Part shown: positions 16,670 to 23,238 of the stretch, piece after piece
Layout: the number at the start of each line of letters is the position of its first letter
How positions within the stretch are numbered: the first letter of the stretch is position 1
DNA from: an uncultured Flavobacteriales bacterium
Lineage (GTDB): Bacteria; Bacteroidota; Bacteroidia; Flavobacteriales_D; Crocinitomicaceae
Assembly (NCBI GenBank): GCA_903899795.1
Contig: CAIUKX010000423.1
Location: 1-23,744, forward strand
Direction of reading: 5' to 3'
Length of the DNA: 23,744 nt
Notes under the pieces: model-generated
The model's input: the letters and a program-made list of their open reading frames with translations, nothing else
What the model was told of the DNA's origin: nothing
Databases searched by the model: none
Position numbers and translations under genes: made by a program

Positions 16670-17302
16670 TCACTTCCAAAATCTCCATTTGCTTCTTAAA
16701 ACCGTTCCTCTGAAGTCGTCTAGTTTTTCAGTAATGCCATGTGTGCTGAATTTTTTCAGTAGTTTGAAAGTTCCTTTTCCCTGTTTGTAATCCATTTCAT
16801 CTTCGAAAATAGGAATGATGGCTAGAAAATGAACGGTCTTTTCACCGATTTGAAGCGGTCTCAATTCTTCCGCCAATAAAATGGGATCACTTAAAAAGAA
16901 ATGATTCAATTTCATGATGGGAGATAAAGCTTGAAAAGGATTTCCGCAAGGCATCGTGTGACCGGGACCGAACCACGAGTTTTTCTCCCGCACGTATTTT
17001 ACCATGCGTTGAATCCAGGGATAGATCCAATTGGTATTGATATTTTGTTTATCCGAAAGATCCCAGTAACTTGGGATACAGAAGAAAAGCTCGTTGTATT
17101 CACGGCCTTTCATTTTCTCAGGAACTTGCATTTCGAAGTCGCTCAGTCCATTGGTCATTAGTACACTAACAGGACTTTTGGTGTCAATTTTCAGGAGAAT
17201 CAGTGGAATTTCACCCTCATTTACTTCGACTGTAGTTAAACTTTTCTCGCCGAATCGCTTTGCTAATTCTTGTTCCAGTTCTGTCATTGTATCGTTACTC
17301 AT
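16670..17302 (-). CDS. Suppressor-of-fused (SUFU) domain protein
   Basis: The 210-residue cytoplasmic protein matches the bacterial SUFU family over its whole length. Visible blocks are VLMTNGLSDFEMQVP (47-61), YNELFFCIPSYWDL (69-82), WIYPWIQRMVKYVRE (92-106), WFGPGHTMPCGNP (110-122), NHFFLSDPILLAEEL (133-147), IIPIFEDEMDYKQGKGTFKLL (starting 162) and ITEKLDDFRGTVLRSKWRFWK at the end. SUFU restrains Gli factors in animal Hedgehog signalling; bacterial homologues are widespread, are often proposed as immunity-type or partner-binding proteins near polymorphic toxins, and lack a proven role. No toxin gene is adjacent here. The start at ATG 17302 lies about 28 bases after a TAATTTTG element. Confidence 0.87.
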   Translation of the reverse strand: MSNDTMTELEQELAKRFGEKSLTTVEVNEGEIPLILLKIDTKSPVSVLMTNGLSDFEMQVPEKMKGREYNELFFCIPSYWDLSDKQNINTNWIYPWIQRMVKYVREKNSWFGPGHTMPCGNPFQALSPIMKLNHFFLSDPILLAEELRPLQIGEKTVHFLAIIPIFEDEMDYKQGKGTFKLLKKFSTHGITEKLDDFRGTVLRSKWRFWK

Positions 17303-17330
17303 TTCCCGGATTGGGAATTATTGAAGTCCG

Positions 17331-17338
17331 CAAAATTA
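17331..17338 (-). promoter_or_regulatory. Putative -7 element for the SUFU gene
   Basis: TAATTTTG on the minus strand matches TAnnTTTG and predicts a leader of about 22 bases. No -33 TTG is found at the right distance. Confidence 0.4.
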
Positions 17339-17389
17339 GTGAATAAACTTGAATAGCTGTTAACGTTGAGATAAAGAGGTAGGTCAAAT

Positions 17390-17520
17390 GCATATAAAAT
17401 GGATGTTGGAACCATATAAGGCATATAAGATGGATGGATGTGGGATGATTTGGTGGAACCACATTAGGCATGGAAGAAATACCCATAAGTACTTGTTTGA
17501 ATGCAAGCTTGCATATAAGG
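17390..17520. repeat. Imperfect direct repeats in an intergenic gap
   Basis: GCATATAA[A/G]ATGGATG occurs at 17390-17405 and again at 17421-17436, with shorter relatives GCATGGAAGA near 17468 and GCATATAAGG at 17511-17520. GGAACCA also recurs next to them. No open frame explains the region; it looks like decayed tandem duplication. It occupies most of the 285-base gap between the SUFU and RCC1-repeat genes. Confidence 0.5.
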
Positions 17521-17539
17521 GAATACTGCTAGCAGTATT
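17501..17539. other. Two adjacent perfect palindromes
   Basis: ATGCAAGCTTGCAT (17501-17514) is a 14-base perfect palindrome and AATACTGCTAGCAGTATT (17522-17539) an 18-base perfect palindrome, 7 bases apart. The second is followed by TTT on the plus strand (five T in all), which would suit a plus-strand terminator, but both neighbouring genes run on the minus strand. A protein-binding site or the remains of a mobile-element end are alternatives. Confidence 0.55.
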
Positions 17540-17587
17540 TTTATGTAGTAAATTTTAATGAGAGTGCCCCCTATATGCTGAGACACT

Positions 17588-20509
17588 TTAATGCAGAATA
17601 ATCACTTTTTGGCGGAAACCTTGCTGGGATTCAGTGCCAACGACATAGTAAACACCATTTTTAAGGTGGCTTATGTCAATCGTTTTTGATGTTGATTGAA
17701 AAGTATTGATTGTTTGACCTAGTTCATCCTGTAATAAAAATACACCATCGACCGGTGAGAGAATGGTCAGAAAATCATTCGCTGGATTCGGATAAATTTC
17801 GAATTCAGAAATTGCGGGAAGTTCATTTAATCCGACAGAATTGATCGTGATGCAATTGCTGGTATCTACACATTGGGCGGTGGTTGTAATCTTCACAGCG
17901 TAACTTCCGTTTACAGTCGCTACAAAAAACTGGTTGGTTTGATTGGGAATCTGATTCATGTTTGCATTGCAATCCAACCACTGGTAAGTTGCATTGACTT
18001 GATTGGATGTCAATGTCTCACTTGTTTTTACAATTGAAGTGTCGGGACTTGGATTAACATGAACAATAACTACTGTTCTGGTTAAACTGGCGAGACACGT
18101 GCTGTCTTGCACAAAATAAGATGTAGTGTTGTTCAATATCGGAGTTGTATAAGAAGGTCCTGTGGCAATTGGCGTTCCTCCTGTGGCAGTGGTATACCAT
18201 GTCAAAGGATTCAAATCCATTCCTACAGCATTTAAAGTAATTGAATTTCCACCACATATTGTTGGGTTAGAGGAGGTCGGAGGGTCTGCAGGAAAGCAAT
18301 TGATGTTGCAAGTAAATGTGTTGATGGCAGTTGTAGAATTATTTCCCAATTGCCCGGTATTATCTATTCCAGAGCTGCAATACAACGTGCGATCCGATTT
18401 CAAGGCAATAGAATATTCGTAACCAACCGCATGGAAAACCCAATTGTTGGTAGTTCCTTCTTGTTGAAAGGTAGAAGTAGAAGTATTGGAGCCGTTTCCA
18501 AATTGTCCGGATACATTGTTACCAGTACCCCAAAACGTTCCGTCAGACATCAATCCCAAAGTGAATGCTTCACCTCCTTTGGCAGAAATCCAACTATTAT
18601 CAATCCCTACTTGAGAAAAAACCGAATCGTTAACAGAAGAACTATGACCCAATTGTCCTTGTGAATTATCTCCGGTCATCCAGATCGTTCCATTCGATTT
18701 TAAAGCAACAGAAAAGAACGTTCCGGTTTCTATGCTCATCCAGTTCTGATCTGTTCCGATTTGTGTTGGTTGATGAACTTCCGAAAAATCTCCTGAGCCC
18801 AATTGTCCGAATAAATTCATTCCCCAACTCCACAAAGTGCCGTTCGATTTTAATGCGAGTGCATGGTATCCGCTGGCTGCGATACTTACCCAGTCTTTAT
18901 CGGTTCCGATTTGAATCGGGTCATACGTCAAGTTGATTGTTCCGTCTCCCAATTGACCATAATCATTATTTCCCCAAGCCCAGAGCGTACCATTTGATTT
19001 TAAAGCGTAGGTATTTATTTCACCTACAGCAATTGTTGTCCAGTCGTTGTCTAATCCAATTTTAATGGGAGTAATAGGATCAACTCCCACTCCCACACCG
19101 GTGCCGAGTTGTCCGTTGTTATTCTTTCCCCATGCCCAAAGCGATCCATCTGCCATGAGCCCGATGGAGTGAGATGTTCCCATTTCAACGCAAACCCATT
19201 TATTGTCGGTGCCTACTCTGAAAGGAACGTGTCTTTCTGTATGAGAAGCATCTCCCACTTGTCCTGATTCATTTGCTCCCCAGGTCCATAAGGAGCCGTT
19301 GGAATGAATCAAACCGCTGTTGGATTGGCTTGCTTCTGCATAAATCCATTCATCGTTGTCCGTATTGATTTGTACCGGAACATTGGAAAAACCAGAAATA
19401 GCTGATCCCAACTGATTTTTCGCATTCGATCCCCAGATCCATAAATTTCCATTAGCGGAAAGAGCCATGGAATGAGATTTTCCAGCTTGAATGGAAACCC
19501 AATTGTTGGAATTTCCCATTTGAAAGGGCTGGTTTGTATTGTTGTTGTCGCCAAAACCAAGTTGACCTTGATCATTTACTCCCCAAGCCCAAAGCGTTCC
19601 ATTTGATTTTAAACAAAGCGTATGGTAATTTCCGGCGGAGATATTCACCCAATTCTTGTCCGTTCCGATTTGAACAGGGGAAGAAACATTTCCCGGAGAA
19701 GCATTTCCAAGTTGATTCAAGGAATTATCGCCCCAAGCCCATAAAGTTCCATCGGCTTGAATGCCAAAAGTTTGTTGACCTCCCGCACTGATTTTGATCC
19801 AATTGTTGGCTGAACCTATCTGTACAGGTACCGTTTTTTGCACCAAAGTACCGTCGCCTAATTGTCCTGAAGTATTATTTCCCCAAGCCCATAAAGTTCC
19901 GTTTGATTTGAGAGCAATGCAAAAATTCAATCCGCAGACGATCGTAGTCCAATCATTGTCTGTTCCAATCTGTGTGGGTGTTGAAGTCGGTGCAAGTGAT
20001 CCGATCCCTAATTGTCCGGTTGAATTCGTTCCCCAGGACCAAAGGGTTCCGTTAGCTCTTAATCCCACAGTAAAATCAGCTCCTGTTGCGATGCTGATCC
20101 AATCCTTTAATAGTCCCACCTGAACAGGAGTGTGCTGATTGGTGTTGTTTCCAAGGCCCAATTGACCAACATCGTTTTTTCCCCACGCCCATAGTGTTCC
20201 ATCGGCTTGAATACCCAGCGTATGCGACTGTGCAGAAGAAATGAGACTCCACAAAGAGGAAGTTCCGATTTGAGCCGGTGTTGTTATATTGACAATAGTT
20301 CCGTTTCCTAATTGACCATCGGTATTATTTCCCCAAGCCCACAGTGTGCCTCTTCTGAGTTCGAACGAACTTTCAGAAGCAGTTCCCAATTCCATGCGTT
20401 GATAAACTGTACTGTAAACAACCGATTTTTTAGTGTCCCGGCGATTGTGCTGTGCGAAAAAAGAGAGGTGTAGAGAAAGAAATAAGAAGAGTGATAAAAA
20501 TTTCGTCAT
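17588..20509 (-). CDS. Secreted RCC1-repeat protein with T9SS sorting domain
   Basis: With the ATG at 20509, the 973-residue protein starts with a clear signal peptide (MTKFLSLFLFLSLHLSFFAQ). An in-frame ATG at 20614 would add 35 residues that overlap the preceding gene and spoil the signal. Residues about 50-760 contain 14 consecutive RCC1-like repeats of about 50 residues with the pattern GTLWAWGNN-x-x-GQLG-[ND]G...P-x-QIG-x-x-x-x-W-x-x-I-x-x-G...[AG]-L-[KQ]-[SA]-[ND]. Fourteen repeats suggest two seven-bladed propellers. Cys-containing Ig-like domains follow (ICGGNSITLNAVG...LTWYTTATGGTPI). The last 74 residues are a type A T9SS sorting domain (FEIYPNPANDFLTI...GVYYVVG...QKVIILH). The protein is therefore exported by type IX secretion and attached to the surface or released. 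Binding partner unknown. It lies 50 bases after the DUF6495-like gene. Confidence 0.9.
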   Translation of the reverse strand: MTKFLSLFLFLSLHLSFFAQHNRRDTKKSVVYSTVYQRMELGTASESSFELRRGTLWAWGNNTDGQLGNGTIVNITTPAQIGTSSLWSLISSAQSHTLGIQADGTLWAWGKNDVGQLGLGNNTNQHTPVQVGLLKDWISIATGADFTVGLRANGTLWSWGTNSTGQLGIGSLAPTSTPTQIGTDNDWTTIVCGLNFCIALKSNGTLWAWGNNTSGQLGDGTLVQKTVPVQIGSANNWIKISAGGQQTFGIQADGTLWAWGDNSLNQLGNASPGNVSSPVQIGTDKNWVNISAGNYHTLCLKSNGTLWAWGVNDQGQLGFGDNNNTNQPFQMGNSNNWVSIQAGKSHSMALSANGNLWIWGSNAKNQLGSAISGFSNVPVQINTDNDEWIYAEASQSNSGLIHSNGSLWTWGANESGQVGDASHTERHVPFRVGTDNKWVCVEMGTSHSIGLMADGSLWAWGKNNNGQLGTGVGVGVDPITPIKIGLDNDWTTIAVGEINTYALKSNGTLWAWGNNDYGQLGDGTINLTYDPIQIGTDKDWVSIAASGYHALALKSNGTLWSWGMNLFGQLGSGDFSEVHQPTQIGTDQNWMSIETGTFFSVALKSNGTIWMTGDNSQGQLGHSSSVNDSVFSQVGIDNSWISAKGGEAFTLGLMSDGTFWGTGNNVSGQFGNGSNTSTSTFQQEGTTNNWVFHAVGYEYSIALKSDRTLYCSSGIDNTGQLGNNSTTAINTFTCNINCFPADPPTSSNPTICGGNSITLNAVGMDLNPLTWYTTATGGTPIATGPSYTTPILNNTTSYFVQDSTCLASLTRTVVIVHVNPSPDTSIVKTSETLTSNQVNATYQWLDCNANMNQIPNQTNQFFVATVNGSYAVKITTTAQCVDTSNCITINSVGLNELPAISEFEIYPNPANDFLTILSPVDGVFLLQDELGQTINTFQSTSKTIDISHLKNGVYYVVGTESQQGFRQKVIILH

Positions 20510-20559
20510 GTTCTGCAATGAAAAGGAAGCCATAAATATAGGACGAAACATAGTTAGAT

Positions 20560-21027
20560 TTAGTTGGTTAAAACATTTAGAGCATCCCAGAATTCTTGAG
20601 AAGAAACAAAACAACCTTTTTCAAAGAGCTCATGCATTTCTTCTTCCCGGCTTGTATCGTATGATTTTTGTGTCTTGAAAACAGTAAGATCTTCGGGATG
20701 ATTTCGCAGCGAATCGTGGATTGTTTTTGGAGTTGATAAATTGGCTTGATCTCCTTTTTTATTGAGTGAAATCAATTCCATTTTATCTTTCTGACAATGA
20801 AAAACCATGCAGGCATCATCACTTCTGAATTCAATGAATTGAAGTTTTTCGTATACTTTTTGAAGAACCGTATCAGAGAATAATTCTACCAGTGCTGTTG
20901 CTTTCGGAAGGTCGGATTGGTTCATTTCGATCCATTCTTCATTGGTAACACCATTCGTAATCATGAAATGTTTGAAATCCTCATCGAAAATTTCCATTTC
21001 TTCTCCGGTTAACATTCTGTATTTCAT
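20560..21027 (-). CDS. DUF6495-like small acidic protein
   Basis: The 155-residue soluble protein begins MKYRMLTGEEMEIFDEDFKHFM and is acidic throughout. The N-terminal pattern (MKYR-x-L-T-x-E...F...F-L/M) and the middle segment with ALVELFSDTVLQKVYEKLQFIEF and MVFHCQKDKMELISL resemble what I remember as DUF6495, a small Bacteroidota-only family; I cannot check this. There is no signal peptide or membrane helix and no catalytic motif that I recognise. A TACCTTTG element at 21033-21040 lies so close to the ATG that the transcript may be nearly leaderless. It is the last ordinary-looking gene before the repeat-rich stretch that precedes the CBASS module. Confidence 0.65.
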   Translation of the reverse strand: MKYRMLTGEEMEIFDEDFKHFMITNGVTNEEWIEMNQSDLPKATALVELFSDTVLQKVYEKLQFIEFRSDDACMVFHCQKDKMELISLNKKGDQANLSTPKTIHDSLRNHPEDLTVFKTQKSYDTSREEEMHELFEKGCFVSSQEFWDALNVLTN

Positions 21028-21032
21028 GGGGG

Positions 21033-21040
21033 CAAAGGTA
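21033..21040 (-). promoter_or_regulatory. Putative -7 element for the DUF6495-like gene
   Basis: TACCTTTG on the minus strand matches TAnnTTTG. It ends 5 bases before the ATG, so the transcript would start at or next to the start codon. No -33 TTG is seen. Confidence 0.35.
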
Positions 21041-21056
21041 GTAAATTTCTTTCTTT

Positions 21057-21250
21057 TACCACAGAGTTAAAGGAGTTTGGCACAGAGTAACACGGAGTTT
21101 TTTTGTTATGTGTATAAGAGTTGTGGGATTTGTGGTTGGTTTTTTACCACAGAGTTAAAGGAGTTTGGCACAGAGTACCACGGAGTTTTTTTTGTTATGT
21201 GTATAGAAACTGTGTGACTCTGTGAATTAACTCTGTGTTACACTGTGGTA
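21057..21250. repeat. Dispersed intergenic repeat: two direct copies and one inverted copy
   Basis: A 60-base unit starting TACCACAGAGTTAAAGGAG and continuing through GGCACAGAGTA[A/C]CACGGAG, a run of 7-8 T and GTTATGTGTATA occurs at 21057-21116 and 21145-21205, differing by one substitution and one T. A shorter inverted relative lies at 21215-21250 and ends CTGTGGTA, so the cluster can fold into a long hairpin. It shares the ACCACAGAG framework with the element at 13870-13995. It has no coding potential. Confidence 0.75.
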
Positions 21251-21274
21251 AAAAAACTATTCAGGATTCTGATC

Positions 21275-21526
21275 TAATTTAAATGCCAGATAATAAAGAT
21301 TAAAATGATTGAAAGTAAAATCAAAATCCCCAATCTATAAATCAAAATGGCTAAATCTAAAGTTAAAGTCCTCGATCCAAAGATTAAAATGATTGAAAGT
21401 AAAATCAAAATCCCTAATCTATAAATCAAAATGGCTGAATCTAAATTTAAAGTCATTGATATAAAGATTAAAATGACTGAAAGTAAAATCAAAGTCCCTA
21501 ATCTAAAAATCAAAATGCTTAATGGA
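21275..21526. repeat. 21-bp tandem repeat array 1 (12 units, 84-bp higher order)
   Basis: Twelve contiguous 21-base units; four unit types recur in the order D-ABCD-ABCD-ABC, giving an 84-base higher-order period. The period is a whole number of codons. On the plus strand one frame reads heptads such as SKIKMIE, SKIKIPN, SKVKVLD and SKFKVID, but two C-type units carry an in-frame TAA where the third has AAA, so it is not an intact gene. No start codon or Shine-Dalgarno-like context is seen. It is best called a tandem repeat that may be the remains of a heptad-repeat coding sequence. Confidence 0.8.
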
Positions 21527-21549
21527 AAGGTAGTCTCCCAAGATTCCAA

Positions 21550-21864
21550 TCTGCAGTTGCTAGTTTTACATCCGCAACTGCTAGTTTTACATCTACAACC
21601 GTGAGTTTTATGTCTGCAGTCGTAAGATTTACTTCTACAACCGCGAGTTTCACATCCGCAACCGCGAGTTTCACATTCGCAATCCCGAGTTTTACATCCG
21701 CAACCGCAAGATTTACATCTACAACCGCGAGTTTTATGTCTGTAACCGCAAGATTTACATCCGCAACCGCGAGTTTTACATCCACAACCGCGAGTTTTAC
21801 AAATGCAGGAGCTTACTTTATAAATGCAGCTGTTCTTTTTTCTAAAAATTTGGCTTCGTTTTTA
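21550..21864. repeat. 21-bp tandem repeat array 2 (12 good units plus 3 degenerate)
   Basis: Twelve well-conserved 21-base units run from 21550 to 21801 (pattern TC[CT]RCAACCGCGAGTTTTAC), followed by about three decayed units to 21864. The plus strand is open from about 21519 to 21903 and reads (SATASFT)n, with the heptad spacing of Phe kept into the decayed units and a tail ending KNLASFLEAIKNKLVEYAL. The minus strand reads (DVKLAVA)n but meets a stop in the decayed units. The only starts are GTG or ATG inside repeats. I cannot show that either strand is a gene, and report it as a repeat. Confidence 0.8.
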
Positions 21865-21903
21865 GAGGCAATTAAAAATAAATTAGTGGAATATGCACTA
21901 TAA

Positions 21904-22170
21904 AAGCAGGTAGTGTATTGATATGATATATTTTAAAGCGAAAAATGAAGAAAAGTGTTTTTTATTTTTTACAGTATTTACCGCGAAAAAGAATGCGTAG
22001 TTATACTCTATTTTGTTACGGGTAGAAAGTGTAGGTTTGGGGGGGAATAAAAAGTAGAAAATTTCGGGTATACCTCCTATGAAGGGAAGATTGCCGAAAC
22101 CTTGTTTCAGGTATAAAAAAGTTATAAGTAAGGCTATGACGACCGACATTACAAGAAATAAACATAAACA
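21904..22170 (+). other. Leader region of the CBASS module
   Basis: This 267-base gap holds AT-rich sequence, a possible promoter (22013-22039) that runs into a 7-G tract (22039-22045), an 8-base palindrome GGTATACC near 22069, and a small GAAAC-CTT-GTTTC hairpin near 22096. The last 20 bases before the CD-NTase ATG are A-rich (ACAAGAAATAAACATAAACA), as is common for Bacteroidota start sites. A minus-strand frame of 83 codons crosses it, but it has no coding features. Confidence 0.5.
22013..22039 (+). promoter_or_regulatory. Possible promoter of the CBASS module
   Basis: TTG (22013-22015), 16 bases, then TAGGTTTG (22032-22039) is close to TTG-N17-23-TAnnTTTG, with one base less spacing. The last G of the -7 element is the first of seven consecutive G, so slippage there would alter the region right around the predicted transcription start. 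The leader would be about 125 bases. Confidence 0.35.
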
Positions 22171-23226
22171 ATGGCTAAGAATTACAGACTATTAACAGAA
22201 AGTATTAGGGCAAGAATTAACCCCGACAATATTGCTATTCAAAAAGCTTTTTCTGATGAACTTTCAACACTATCCTACAGTGACGTTTTGACTTTTATTA
22301 GAGTTGCAATGAAAGGTGTTGAACTTGAATACACTCAAAAAAGTAAAGATGCAGGAGAGAGAGTTAAAGAACATTTGCTGAAAGAGTTAACTGATGTTAC
22401 TTTTAAGTATCAAGGTTCAGTGATGACAAATACCCATATTAAAGGGTACAGTGATATTGATTTACTCACGATTTGCGAAAAGTTTTATACGTACGACAGT
22501 AGCAATATAAAAGAACTACTTAATACTCCAGTTAGAAGAGAAAAATTTAGACAAGCATCTATTGAGAAATTAGAAAGAGAAGTTAATAGATCAAATTATA
22601 CAGGCAACAGTTTGGATGACCTAAAAAAAATGAGGTTGGATAGTGAGAGAATATTGCTAGACGTTTACAAGATATGTGACATCAGTCATTCCAAAGCAAT
22701 AAAAATTACAAACCTTAGCCTGAATCGAGATGTGGATATCGTTATCGCAAACTGGTATGATGATGTATCTTCAATAATTAATGACAAAGGAGATTTTAGA
22801 GGTATTCAGATTTATAATAAGGAGAAGAACAAAAAAGAAAAGGCGGACTTCCCATTTATAAGCATTAACAGAATTAACGAAAGAAGTACTTCAACTAATG
22901 GAAGACTGAAAAAAATGATACGTTTTTTGAAAAATGTAAAAGCAATTTCCGAACACGAAATAGATTTGAGTAGTTTTGACATTAATGCGATATGTTATGA
23001 TATTGACCCAACGAAATATCAAAACCTGACTATTTTTGAATTAGTACCGCTACTTCACGTTCAGCTAAAGAGTATTTGCACAAATAATGATCATTCTGAT
23101 AAATTAATTTCCGTTGATGGAAGAGAATATATTTTTAGCGGAAATGCGACTAAGTTGGACAATGTAAAAAAACTTTTAGGAGAGGTTGAAGGTGTGTATT
23201 CAGATTTTTTAAAACAAAACATCTAA
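22171..23226 (+). CDS. cdnE: CBASS cyclic-dinucleotide synthase (CD-NTase, SMODS-type, CdnE-like)
   Basis: The 351-residue cytoplasmic protein has the polymerase-beta-like nucleotidyltransferase core of CD-NTases. Gly82-Ser83 in KYQGSVMTNTHIKGYSDIDLL is followed by the metal-binding pair Asp95 and Asp97 and a third acidic residue in NRDVDIVIA (Asp187 or Asp189). A helical C-terminal half follows. These enzymes sense phage infection and join nucleoside triphosphates into a cyclic signal. Since the next gene encodes a STING-like receptor, the product is most likely c-di-GMP, as in characterised bacterial STING systems; this is inferred from context, not visible in the sequence. The stop lies 12 bases before the effector start, so the two are co-transcribed. 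Base composition is more A/T-rich than the housekeeping genes here, consistent with horizontal transfer. No Cap2/Cap3 or HORMA/TRIP13 gene is visible in the window. Confidence 0.87.
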   Translation: MAKNYRLLTESIRARINPDNIAIQKAFSDELSTLSYSDVLTFIRVAMKGVELEYTQKSKDAGERVKEHLLKELTDVTFKYQGSVMTNTHIKGYSDIDLLTICEKFYTYDSSNIKELLNTPVRREKFRQASIEKLEREVNRSNYTGNSLDDLKKMRLDSERILLDVYKICDISHSKAIKITNLSLNRDVDIVIANWYDDVSSIINDKGDFRGIQIYNKEKNKKEKADFPFISINRINERSTSTNGRLKKMIRFLKNVKAISEHEIDLSSFDINAICYDIDPTKYQNLTIFELVPLLHVQLKSICTNNDHSDKLISVDGREYIFSGNATKLDNVKKLLGEVEGVYSDFLKQNI

Positions 23227-23238
23227 TAAATAAGTCCA

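Noticed and set aside
20510..20614. N-terminal extension of the RCC1-repeat protein from ATG 20614
   Set aside because: It would overlap the upstream gene by 55 bases and place 35 Cys/Phe-rich residues before a standard signal peptide; the ATG at 20509 explains export better.
21274..21549. Minus-strand hydrophobic frame of 91 codons (ILIYRLG repeats) as a membrane protein
   Set aside because: It is the antisense reading of an A-rich tandem repeat; T-rich codons give Ile/Leu automatically. The start would be TTG, and no promoter or flanking context supports it.
21275..21864. Possible CRISPR array
   Set aside because: The units are directly contiguous 21-base tandem repeats with no unique spacers between conserved repeats, and no cas gene is present.
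21898..22149. Minus-strand frame of 83 codons in the CBASS leader
   Set aside because: No family resemblance, it ends in low-complexity Leu/Ile/Tyr, lies antisense to the likely promoter, and there is no promoter of its own.
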